This document shows, piece after piece, positions 1 through 6,783 of a stretch of DNA of 27,926 nucleotides. How positions within the stretch are numbered: position 1 is the stretch's first letter; every line of letters starts with the position of its first letter. A program made the position numbers and the translations under genes. The notes below the pieces were generated by a model that did no database searches, had not been told where the DNA came from, and saw only the letters and a program-made list of their open reading frames with translations. The DNA comes from Gallionella sp. (lineage in GTDB: Bacteria > Pseudomonadota > Gammaproteobacteria > Burkholderiales > Gallionellaceae), in contig JAUSMR010000013.1 in assembly GCA_030645955.1 (NCBI GenBank), forward strand, positions 1 through 27,926, written 5' to 3'.

Positions 1-92
1 GAATCCAGCGCAACCAGTATGCGTTGATGCAAACGGGCGCCAAGGGATGGGTGGAACTCTTCGGCAACGGCCAGGGAAGCTTGGGACGTCAT
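1..92 (-). CDS. Partial unknown gene, N-terminal 30 residues
   Basis: A minus-strand reading frame starts at an ATG (90-92) behind an AGGTG ribosome site and runs off the left edge of the window. About 30 residues are visible, beginning MTSQASLAVAEEFHPS. They show no signal peptide, membrane segment or motif I recognise. It lies downstream of the cytochrome/NosZ-like unit on the same strand, but a mobile element and a hairpin lie between them, so co-transcription is doubtful. The family cannot be named from this fragment. The start is fairly secure because of the ribosome site. Confidence 0.55.
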   Translation of the reverse strand, partial: MTSQASLAVAEEFHPSLGARLHQRILVALD

Positions 93-146
93 GTGATGCA
101 CCTCTTTTGTTTTAAGCTTTGAGAATATTGATACGCATATCTGCAA

Positions 147-297
147 ATTATTCTAAAAAACGCAACTAGATGGAAATATCGTTTTTATTCAAGGCGTTGG
201 ATTACTATTATGGATGCGAATTTATTCGCACGCAACCAGTTGTTCGGGCGAATGAATTCGCCCCTGCCACCCCGCCAACTGCGTTTTTTAGGATTAT
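147..297. repeat. MITE-like element with terminal inverted repeats (copy A)
   Basis: The ends 147-170 and 274-297 are imperfect inverted repeats of about 24 bases sharing a TCTAAAAAACGCA-type core. Inside are two short perfect hairpins: TGCGAAT..ATTCGCA (215-230) and GGGCGAAT..ATTCGCCC (246-263). A second copy of the right part, with the same GCAGTTGGCGGGGTGG block, is at 27678-27785. No ORF inside looks real. I infer a non-autonomous mobile element related to REP/REPIN sequences. Confidence 0.7.
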
Positions 298-362
298 TCG
301 GCAAATTCATGCGCCGGAAGTTTTGCAAAAGAAAAATATTTTTACTACTCACAAAATGAGAA

Positions 363-399
363 AGGTATATCCCTGGACTTTCATCCGTAGGATATACCT
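363..399 (-). terminator. Possible hairpin terminator after the cytochrome c gene
   Basis: AGGTATATCC (363-372) and GGATATACCT (390-399) form a perfect 10-bp stem with a 17-base loop. It lies about 90 bases beyond the cytochrome c stop on the minus strand and is followed on that strand by T-rich sequence. There is no classic uninterrupted T-run, so it may only protect the transcript end. Confidence 0.4.
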
Positions 400-491
400 C
401 GCTCAAACCATCACTTGCTACAGGTTCAATATATCAGGCCTACTTGCACACCTCAACACTCGGGTGAACTTTCGTCATGACAAACCCTTAA

Positions 492-1454
492 TTATTTACC
501 AACCTTCACTGAGACTTCGGTCGGCTTCTTCCTGTTGCCACCTTCAACAAACCCACCGCCAACCAGCTCGGAACCAGGAGCACGCCCGGTCATGTCCGAT
601 TCAATCAGCTCCTGCGCCTCTTGGAAGTCTTTGCTCTTCGAAGCAGTGATTGCATCTACATCGCCAGGAATCGGCTTGAAGGTTGATTTAGGGTTAAGAT
701 ACTCTGCCACGCTCTTAGGTGGCGCCACATCCTGCATTGCCCGGATAAAGGCGATAATATTCCAGATATCCTGATCCTGCAAAACGTTGCCCCAATTTGG
801 CATCGACGAAGACAGCGATACAGCCTCACCACCACCCTTGATTACCGTAAACAATTCAAGGTTGGTCTTCTTCTGCATGTAGTCGCCACGCGTCAACGTT
901 CTTGGCCGCGGATTCAGCTCAGAGGCGCTGGGTCCATCACCGTGCATCAGCCAGCCGTGGCAGGCTATACAGTAGGAATAATAATAATTCTTACCTTGAG
1001 TCGGATCAGCACCTGCAACCAGCGTTGTACCGAATGTAGGAGACCAGTTGCCTGACCATTGATCGTAGACGCTTTTATCCGACACGCCATCCGACTTGGG
1101 CGCTTTCACCCGATCCCACAGCTCCGTCTTGAGGCCCTTGCCAACATGTGCGCCATAACCACTATCAGTTTTGAAAGTCTTGGTGTTGGAGTTGGAGCGC
1201 TTGCCTACACCCGTCAGATAATCAAACGGCGCGATGCCATAGGTGCTGCCACCGCGACCTTGCTCCATATCATCGCCTTCTTTCAAAAACGCGGCCGATG
1301 CTGCCTTCGCTTCCGCTTCCGTTACGGTAGGGCACTCTACCTTCTGCCCTCCGGCGGTGCAGCGCTTCTCTGCAGCAACAGCAGACGCACTCCCCCACAT
1401 CATGCCTAAACTTGTTAATGCGATTAGGCCTATTTTCAACTTGGCATTCTTCAT
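492..1454 (-). CDS. Exported monohaem c-type cytochrome, partner of the NosZ-like protein
   Basis: This 320-residue protein begins with a Sec signal peptide (about residues 1-28, ending AVAA). It has one covalent haem site, CIACH at 162-166, with Met218 (SSSMPNW) as the likely axial ligand. That makes it a class I-type cytochrome c domain at about 150-245. The 120 residues before it carry a possible disulfide pair (Cys32, Cys41) and no family I recognise; about 75 polar residues follow the haem domain. The ribosome site is GAGGGAG. It lies 77 bases downstream of the NosZ-like gene on the same strand, so the two are probably co-transcribed. Some NosZ families have a cytochrome c fused to the reductase or encoded beside it as electron donor, so this is a plausible periplasmic donor to the CuA-like site. 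The fold and location are well supported; the partnership is inferred. Confidence 0.85.
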   Translation of the reverse strand: MKNAKLKIGLIALTSLGMMWGSASAVAAEKRCTAGGQKVECPTVTEAEAKAASAAFLKEGDDMEQGRGGSTYGIAPFDYLTGVGKRSNSNTKTFKTDSGYGAHVGKGLKTELWDRVKAPKSDGVSDKSVYDQWSGNWSPTFGTTLVAGADPTQGKNYYYSYCIACHGWLMHGDGPSASELNPRPRTLTRGDYMQKKTNLELFTVIKGGGEAVSLSSSMPNWGNVLQDQDIWNIIAFIRAMQDVAPPKSVAEYLNPKSTFKPIPGDVDAITASKSKDFQEAQELIESDMTGRAPGSELVGGGFVEGGNRKKPTEVSVKVGK

Positions 1455-1479
1455 TTTCTATTTCTCCCTCTTTAGACCA

Positions 1480-1491
1480 CCCCCGCAAGGG
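1480..1491. other. Small intergenic hairpin between the NosZ-like and cytochrome genes
   Basis: CCCCGCAAGGGG forms a 4-bp GC stem with a GCAA tetraloop on the plus strand. It sits in the 77-base gap of the two-gene unit. It could act as a processing or stability site that changes the protein ratio; there is no T-run, so it is unlikely to terminate transcription. Confidence 0.35.
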
Positions 1492-1531
1492 GATGGCCGG
1501 TTATCATCCGTATCTGCGCGCAAAGAGTAAA

Positions 1532-3286
1532 TTACAGACCCTTCACACGTTCCGCTACAGTAAGTTGACCCTCTTCCAGCAAGCCTGGCAGTTTTTGCGC
1601 TTCAGCATAGTCACCCACAGCAAGGTTGGAAGGCCCTTTCTTAGGATCGTCAACAAAGAACGCGGCTCTCATTTCCAGATGCAACGGTCCGCAGAAGTGC
1701 GTACAGAAGATTTCATATTCGCCGGCAATATCCGCCGTAAACTCATGCACTCCGGTCACTCCGCGTGGCAGATCCATATTGGACCTCTGACCATAAGGGC
1801 CATAGATGGTCAAACCCATCGTGACATCAGGATTCTTGGTGATACCGGACGCCTTGTCGATGTTGGTAGCAAACAACCGCACCTTGTCGCCCTTGTTCAC
1901 CCGCACTTGGCGAGGAATGTAGCCGTAGCTGAAGGCCTTCATGTGAACTTCCTTGACGCCATCAACAACCTTGACGCCTGGCGGAGTGGTTTCCTTAGGA
2001 ATAAAGTACCTTCTTGACAGTGCACGATGAGGAGGATCAAGCAGATCAGTTCTGCCAGTTATCAACCCGCCCTGCTCTGCCTCGCCCTTGGTCCAATCCT
2101 TGATCAGATAGGCCATCAGACCCTTGGCGTTATGCGGCTCGCCATCCACCGGCATGATCTTCAAGGTCTTGCCGTAGGTTGGGCTCTTCTCCCGCGCATC
2201 CCACATCTCGAAGTTAACCGGGAATACGATACCAGTTGGGTTGAACAGGCCCGTCGAGAACTTGTTCAGAGCCATCACATAGGAGTTATCCGGGCTGATG
2301 GAAATATGGCCCGTTCTATAGTGGGTAGGTATTTCGTCAACCACTTCAAGCTTTGCGTATGATACTTTTACGTTGGCATCCGCCACGAAACAGCTCTCAT
2401 AGACGTACTTGGAAGTCAGACCATCGGGGCTATCAATGCCAGCCCGGTAGGAACCGCCATCCTTGTTATACACGTCCATTACCGAATGCAGAGGACCTGC
2501 GCAGGTAGGAATTACTTTCTTTACCGCCAGCTTTTCGACATCGATGACAGTCATGGTTGCCGAGAGCTTATCGCTCACTACCACCAGCGTGCTTTCCGGA
2601 TTGATGTCCGTACCATGCGGGTTCTTGCCTACCGGTATTTCCTTGATCAGCTTGAAAGGGCTGGTGGAAAACACACCCACGGTAGAATGGTAATAGTTAC
2701 CCGCAAAAACATACTTGCCATTCCTGGTAGCATCAATGTAGTCCGGAGCGCTCGGGGCAGGACCCCAGTCAATCACTTCGGTTTTGCCTGACTTGATGTC
2801 GATCTTGGCCATCTTGCCGCTATATTCACCCGTTGCAAACAGGTTCTTGCCATCGGTACTCATGGCAATATGGTGAACCCCGAACGGGAAAGGCAGCGCG
2901 ATGACTCTTGCCAAATAGCCTGTTTGAAGATCAAACTCGCAAACTGTGTTAGCGCCCTTGTCGTTCAGGTAGACGTATTTGCCATCAGGCGTTCCGTTCT
3001 TGTTACCTTTGTTAGATCCGCCGAATGAAATTTCGTGCGTGTCAACGCCGCAATCAATGTGGCGATAGGTCTTGAAACTGGGGATACCGATTACCGCCAT
3101 CTTGCCGTCCACACCGCCGGACGAGTACAGGATCATCGGATCATGAAGTGGCGAATCCTTGCCATCCGGAACCGCATTCTGCCATCCTGGGATGACCTCT
3201 GGTTTGTCTGCAGCATTAGCTGCACCTGACATCAAGCAACTCGCTGAAAGAGCGACTGCTATAAATAACTTATATTTGCCTTGCAT
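1532..3286 (-). CDS. Divergent nitrous-oxide-reductase-like protein (beta-propeller plus CuA-type cupredoxin)
   Basis: This 584-residue exported protein starts at the ATG preceded by GGAGGTAATA, 21 bases inside the longest frame. It has a Sec signal peptide (residues 1-26) without a twin arginine. Residues 60-400 are propeller-like and carry the His motifs of NosZ CuZ in order: DTH (84), GVHH (138-139), NPHG (224), GPLH (267), TGHIS (327) and EPHN (385). The canonical first motif DxHH is DTHE here, so one CuZ His appears to be Glu. Residues 440-545 are a cupredoxin ending CTHFCGPLHLEM (Cys528, Cys532, His536, Met539), the CuA loop. The upstream CuA His (DVxH in NosZ and Cox2) appears as Met490 (DVTM). 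A 45-residue tail follows the CuA domain. Known NosZ reduces N2O in the periplasm. Whether this protein does is uncertain because of these substitutions and because nosR/D/F/Y/L are absent from the window. NosZ superfamily membership is well supported. Confidence 0.85.
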   Translation of the reverse strand: MQGKYKLFIAVALSASCLMSGAANAADKPEVIPGWQNAVPDGKDSPLHDPMILYSSGGVDGKMAVIGIPSFKTYRHIDCGVDTHEISFGGSNKGNKNGTPDGKYVYLNDKGANTVCEFDLQTGYLARVIALPFPFGVHHIAMSTDGKNLFATGEYSGKMAKIDIKSGKTEVIDWGPAPSAPDYIDATRNGKYVFAGNYYHSTVGVFSTSPFKLIKEIPVGKNPHGTDINPESTLVVVSDKLSATMTVIDVEKLAVKKVIPTCAGPLHSVMDVYNKDGGSYRAGIDSPDGLTSKYVYESCFVADANVKVSYAKLEVVDEIPTHYRTGHISISPDNSYVMALNKFSTGLFNPTGIVFPVNFEMWDAREKSPTYGKTLKIMPVDGEPHNAKGLMAYLIKDWTKGEAEQGGLITGRTDLLDPPHRALSRRYFIPKETTPPGVKVVDGVKEVHMKAFSYGYIPRQVRVNKGDKVRLFATNIDKASGITKNPDVTMGLTIYGPYGQRSNMDLPRGVTGVHEFTADIAGEYEIFCTHFCGPLHLEMRAAFFVDDPKKGPSNLAVGDYAEAQKLPGLLEEGQLTVAERVKGL

Positions 3287-3491
3287 TATTACCTCCCATG
3301 TACGCAACCGCTTAATAATAATTAGGATAGCGCGATGTTGCCGCCGACCATTACCCTGACATCCACTTACAACGCTACAAATGCTCTTGCTGCTTACTAC
3401 ACTACTTTAATACTCTTACTCGACACGGTGACTTTGCGTCCAACCACTCCCGCCTAAACTGCGGCGTTTTGACGCACCTTCATCAGGTTCG

Positions 3492-3497
3492 AATATT
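3492..3497 (-). promoter_or_regulatory. Candidate -10 of the NosZ-like promoter
   Basis: On the minus strand this reads AATATT (4 of 6 to TATAAT). Its centre is about 33 bases from the centre of the FNR box at 3521-3534, which would place FNR near -41.5, the class II activation position. The leader would be about 200 bases. The -10 match itself is modest. Confidence 0.35.
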
Positions 3498-3520
3498 TAC
3501 ATCGTCCGATCCTTGCGTAT

Positions 3521-3534
3521 TTGATCTAAATCAA
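3521..3534. promoter_or_regulatory. FNR-type operator, perfect palindromic match
   Basis: TTGATCTAAATCAA matches the FNR/Anr/Dnr consensus TTGAT-N4-ATCAA in all ten defined positions. It lies about 235 bases upstream of the NosZ-like start on the minus strand. The plus-strand gene on the other side starts 400 bases away, so the NosZ-like unit is the likelier target. It implies induction at low oxygen by one of the two FNR proteins encoded in this window. Confidence 0.8.
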
Positions 3535-3936
3535 AATAAGTGGAAAATAATTTCACTTAAATTCACTTAAGCTTTCCAGTTGCCGTCCAAATATGTTAGC
3601 TTACGCATTGCTGTCGTATTGGCTCCTGGTTGGCCCGCCGTAACGCCGTCTTTAATCTTTCTGTTGGAAGGTGAGCCGGGTCTGACGGCCCGCGTGTTGC
3701 TGACCTGGTTCGGATGCGACGGAATGTACCGTATCAAAGCGCTGCCAGCGTGCAGGTCAGCAGATCCTATGAGGTGCGAAGCTCCAGCCGTTCACGACGT
3801 ATCAGTCGTACAGTCAAGTTGCCGGAGCTTTCCATACGCGCGAATTCCATAACGGGGTTTGGCGTAGACATCATCATGTCTGCCTCTCTTCACGAGTTCT
3901 GGCCGTGCCCTTTTTTACATGTAACCGGGGGTGGTC
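3535..3936. other. 400-base intergenic stretch without a convincing gene
   Basis: Short frames are open here on the plus strand (for example 3580-3852), but none has a good ribosome site or a recognisable product. A short direct repeat, TTCACTTAA, occurs twice near 3551-3570. The region may hold a degraded gene; I can assign nothing further. Confidence 0.4.
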
Positions 3937-4281
3937 ATGTCTCATCTTGAAAAACCTGACAAAGAACTGGAATTACTGCGCACAGCCCTTTCGCTGGATC
4001 ATACTCTGTTCACCTTTCAGCGGCATACATCACGACCCAAAGGCTGTATTCGGGTGGACTGCTTCGCGTCAAAGGGAGCGGGCAGCCTGGGGCTAACGAG
4101 GATAACCAGCCTCGTAGCCGGTGTACTCAAATACCAGCGGAATGTTAGCGGGTTGCCCATGAGCAACGGGGAGGATGTCGATCGTAATCTTGTCGTCGCG
4201 TTGTCCAAAAAACTCAAGCTTGACCTTAAGCACGAGAAACTGAATTCAAATAACCACTGCTGTTCCATGTTGTTTTTTTAA
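3937..4281 (+). CDS. Hypothetical small protein upstream of the transglutaminase
   Basis: This 114-residue frame starts at an ATG preceded by GGGGGT and ends 22 bases before the transglutaminase-like gene, so the two may be co-transcribed. The protein is charged and mostly helical in appearance (it begins MSHLEKPDKELELLRTALSL), with Lys-rich segments near residue 90 and a Cys-Cys pair near the end. It has no signal peptide or membrane segment. I do not recognise the family. Codon composition resembles coding sequence, but the gene could be a fragment. It runs opposite to most neighbours, like the gene after it. Confidence 0.5.
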   Translation: MSHLEKPDKELELLRTALSLDHTLFTFQRHTSRPKGCIRVDCFASKGAGSLGLTRITSLVAGVLKYQRNVSGLPMSNGEDVDRNLVVALSKKLKLDLKHEKLNSNNHCCSMLFF

Positions 4282-4303
4282 TTGTAAAAAAAAGGAGTTC
4301 AAA

Positions 4304-5314
4304 ATGTTTGCACGAATATTATCGGTGCTTTTATGTGCGCTGTTTATTTTCTCTGGTTCCGCAATGGCCAAAGAAAGGAGCGGGGAGATCGAACTTGCCG
4401 TTACCATCGCGGCCCCGGATGACAGCAAGGATGTCAGGGTCTGGATCCCCTATCCCGTCTCGAACAATGAGCAGGATATATCGAATGTCAGAATAAACGG
4501 CAACTTCACACAAAGCGGCATTTATGGCGAGAAAGAAACCGGCAACCTTGCCCTTTATGCCGAGTGGACAACGCCAACCAAAGACCGGGCCATTACACTG
4601 ACCTTCGATGCTACGGCCAGGGAATTGATGAAGAAAGATTTCCCCGCAGTGGAACCCGCTATTCCTGTTGAGATTAAGGAGTACCTCAAGAGCACCGCGT
4701 TCATTCCGACCGATGGCAAGGTCAAGGAAATTGCCCTCAGCATAACCAAGAGCAAACAGAAGATTAGTCAAAAGGCTCGGGCCGTTTACCAGTGGGTGGT
4801 CGAAAATACGGTAAGGGATCCGGATGTGAAGGGGTGCGGTACCGGAGAAGTTGAAAAAGTGATCGCAAAGAGGGGCGGGAAGTGTGCCGATATAAGCTCG
4901 GTCTTTGTTTCAGTTGCCAGGGCGGCCGGGGTGCCGGCACGGGAGGTATTCGGTCTCAGGCTGGGCAAGAAGGATGACGAGGATATGACTGGCGGGCATC
5001 ATTGCTGGGCCGAGTTCTACGTGCCCGGTTACGGCTGGGTGCCTGCGGATGCTGCTGACGTCAGGAAGGCTATGTTGGTAGATAAACTGGATCTCAAGGG
5101 CGCTCAAGACAAAATTGATTATTATTTTGGTGGCGTTGACGAATACAGAATTGCTCTGGCCAGAGGCGGCAGGGGATATTACCTCAACCCGCGCCAGAAT
5201 GACGGCCCGCTGAACTACTTCATGTATCCCTATGCCGAGGTGAACGGGAAGTCTCTTGAATGGCTGGCAGCTCAGACCGACCTGAAATACAAGGTCAAGT
5301 TTAAGGCACATTGA
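4304..5314 (+). CDS. Exported transglutaminase-like cysteine protease family protein
   Basis: This 336-residue protein has a signal peptide (residues 1-22, ending SAMA) and follows a strong AAGGAG ribosome site. An N-terminal beta-rich domain (25-120) precedes a transglutaminase core with the catalytic triad in order: Cys194 (GGKCADIS), His232 or 233 (GGHHCWAEFY) and Asp249 (WVPADAAD). Such periplasmic proteins act as peptidases or amide-crosslinking enzymes on unknown substrates. It stands with the small gene at 3937-4281 as a plus-strand pair, and no pathway link to the respiratory genes is visible. The style resembles deltaproteobacterial homologues, so transfer is possible. The family is clear; the substrate is unknown. 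Confidence 0.85.
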   Translation: MFARILSVLLCALFIFSGSAMAKERSGEIELAVTIAAPDDSKDVRVWIPYPVSNNEQDISNVRINGNFTQSGIYGEKETGNLALYAEWTTPTKDRAITLTFDATARELMKKDFPAVEPAIPVEIKEYLKSTAFIPTDGKVKEIALSITKSKQKISQKARAVYQWVVENTVRDPDVKGCGTGEVEKVIAKRGGKCADISSVFVSVARAAGVPAREVFGLRLGKKDDEDMTGGHHCWAEFYVPGYGWVPADAADVRKAMLVDKLDLKGAQDKIDYYFGGVDEYRIALARGGRGYYLNPRQNDGPLNYFMYPYAEVNGKSLEWLAAQTDLKYKVKFKAH

Positions 5315-5368
5315 TTGAGCTTTGCACAATCCTGAATCCGGCAGTTGAGAACAGCCCCCCTTCTATAC

Positions 5369-5451
5369 GCCCGCTGTGCGGGCTACTGATAGAACTACTA
5401 GCCATCTGACTAAGCCAGCAAACAACGCTGGCAAAGTCATTGGTTATCAGG
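5369..5451 (+). repeat. Multi-stem hairpin repeat, copy 1
   Basis: A first hairpin, GCCCG-CTGTG-CGGGC (5369-5383), is followed by TACTGAT. Next comes a nested structure of TAGCC/GGTTA (with a G-U pair), TGAC/GTCA and GCCAGC/GCTGGC around an AAACAAC loop. Ungapped relatives are at 6685-6767 and 17380-17447, with a shorter one at 17443-17492. The stems change in a compensatory way while loops and linkers stay constant. It lies between the convergent transglutaminase and mutY genes, and its first hairpin may also help end the transglutaminase transcript. Confidence 0.75.
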
Positions 5452-5523
5452 GTCGGCTTGATAAATACTCCTTCGTTCTGCCTTGCCGGTTTCTCTCAAA
5501 CTCGCGTAAGGCGTAGGGCGTAG

Positions 5524-5600
5524 GGCGTCAATAAGCGAAGCACATTGCGCCGGATGACAGATACATACGGCGCAATGCAATGTCCGTTGGTTATTGCGCC
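5524..5600. repeat. Nested palindromic repeat (REP-like)
   Basis: CATTGCGCCG (5543-5552) and CGGCGCAATG (5568-5577) are perfect inverted repeats. Outside them, GGCGTCAATAA near 5524 and TTATTGCGCC (5591-5600) form a second, imperfect pair. A short direct repeat of GCGTAGG precedes the element. Repeats of this GCGCAAT style are common in proteobacterial intergenic DNA. It ends 10 bases before the mutY stop. Confidence 0.6.
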
Positions 5601-5609
5601 TAACATTGG

Positions 5610-6653
5610 CTACGAATGGTTCTTAAGCAATTCTCCCAACATCTTCCGCACCGGCGTCGGAATCGCCGCCTGCAACGCCTCTTCCACATCCAGCCACACG
5701 CTGCCCGGTTGTTGCACCCGTTGCGGTTTGTGCAGCACGCGCAACAGCACCGGCGTGATGTGCAATTTGAAATGGGTGAAGGTGTGGGTGAATTCGGCAA
5801 GTTCGATTCGTTCGCTCACCTTCATACCGTTACGCTGAACGTAATCCGCCACCTCGCCCTGCCCATCGTCCAGTTGTGGTGGGCACCATAGCCCGCCCCA
5901 GATGCCACTTGAGGCGCGCTTTTCCAGCAGAATGTCATTGCCGTGCATGAGCAATAAAAAAGTGCTATGCCTTTCCGGCACGGTCTTGCGTGGTCGCGCG
6001 GTGGGCAGTTCGGCGATACGCTCGGCCTGCAACGCAACGCAATCGGCCTGTACCGGACACTTGCCGCACTTCGGCTTGCTGCGTGTGCAGACGGTCGCGC
6101 CCATATCCATGAGTGCCTGGGTGTAGGTGGCGACATCGCGTTGCGGCAATAATGCCCCGGCTTGCTGCCATAGTTGCGTCTCTACTTCTTTATTACCCGC
6201 CCAACCTTCGATGCCGCAGTAGCGCGCCAATACGCGCTTGACGTTGCCATCCAGTATCGCACGGCGTTCGTGCCGGGCCAGTGCGCAGATCGCGGCGGCG
6301 GTGGAACGCCCGATGCCGGGCAGTTCGAGTATCTGTTCGAATTCGCGCGGGAATTCGCCGTGATGTTTTTCCACAATGATCTGCGCGGCGCGGTGCAGGT
6401 TGCGTCCGCGCGCGTAGTAACCGAGGCCGCTCCAGTGCGCCAGCACTTCGTCTTCGCTCGCCGCTGCGAGCGTGTCTATGGTCGGGAACGAGGCGATGAA
6501 GCGCTGGTAGTAGGGTATGACGGTGGCGACCTGTGTCTGTTGCAGCATGATCTCGGATAACCACACGCGGTAGGCATCCGCGCCCTGCCAAGGGAGGTCG
6601 TGTCGGCCATGTTGTTTTTGCCAGCGGATCAGGCGGGAAGCGAAGTTGCTCAT
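5610..6653 (-). CDS. mutY: Adenine DNA glycosylase MutY
   Basis: This 347-residue protein removes adenine mispaired with 8-oxoguanine. Visible features are the N-terminal glycosylase core with Glu34 (SEIMLQQT), the helix-hairpin-helix LPGIGRST near 112, and Asp135 (LDGNVKR). The [4Fe-4S] ligands are Cys189, 196, 199 and 205, with the C-x6-C-x2-C-x5-C spacing of MutY. From about 230 a NUDIX-like domain (GIWGGLWCPPQ) recognises 8-oxoG. The length matches the family. It is convergent with the transglutaminase gene and follows asmA on the same strand after 130 bases containing a hairpin repeat, so it probably has separate expression. The ribosome site is weak but the start matches the family. Confidence 0.97.
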   Translation of the reverse strand: MSNFASRLIRWQKQHGRHDLPWQGADAYRVWLSEIMLQQTQVATVIPYYQRFIASFPTIDTLAAASEDEVLAHWSGLGYYARGRNLHRAAQIIVEKHHGEFPREFEQILELPGIGRSTAAAICALARHERRAILDGNVKRVLARYCGIEGWAGNKEVETQLWQQAGALLPQRDVATYTQALMDMGATVCTRSKPKCGKCPVQADCVALQAERIAELPTARPRKTVPERHSTFLLLMHGNDILLEKRASSGIWGGLWCPPQLDDGQGEVADYVQRNGMKVSERIELAEFTHTFTHFKLHITPVLLRVLHKPQRVQQPGSVWLDVEEALQAAIPTPVRKMLGELLKNHS

Positions 6654-6684
6654 TTCGTTGAGTGGCCGTTCATATTTCGATACA

Positions 6685-6767
6685 TCTTGCTGTGCAAGAT
6701 ACTGATGAAACTGTTAGCCATTCCCTCAGGCAACCAAAAAACGGTTGCCGGGTGGTTGGTTATCAAC
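6685..6767 (+). repeat. Multi-stem hairpin repeat, copy 3
   Basis: TCTTG-CTGTG-CAAGA is followed by TACTGAT and then by TAGCCA/TGGTTA enclosing GGCAACC-AAAAAAC-GGTTGCC. It aligns without gaps over 83 bases to the element at 5369-5451. The first stem has changed from GCCCG/CGGGC to TCTTG/CAAGA and the inner stem from GCCAGC/GCTGGC to GCAACC/GGTTGC, so pairing is preserved. It fills the gap between mutY and asmA. Confidence 0.75.
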
Positions 6768-6783
6768 AGGAACAGATCCTGGA

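Noticed and set aside
128..141. TTGATACGCATATC as an FNR box for the partial gene
   Set aside because: Only the left half-site fits; the right half departs from ATCAA in most positions.
3580..3852. Plus-strand 90-codon frame in the gap upstream of the NosZ-like gene
   Set aside because: No ribosome site, no recognisable product, and composition unlike a neighbouring gene.
5384..5451. Integron attC site
   Set aside because: The GGTTAT end does not fit GTTRRRY and no integrase or cassette structure is present.
6700..6713. CTGATGA followed by GAAAC as a hammerhead ribozyme core
   Set aside because: The core is not kept in the other copies and the required stem order is absent.
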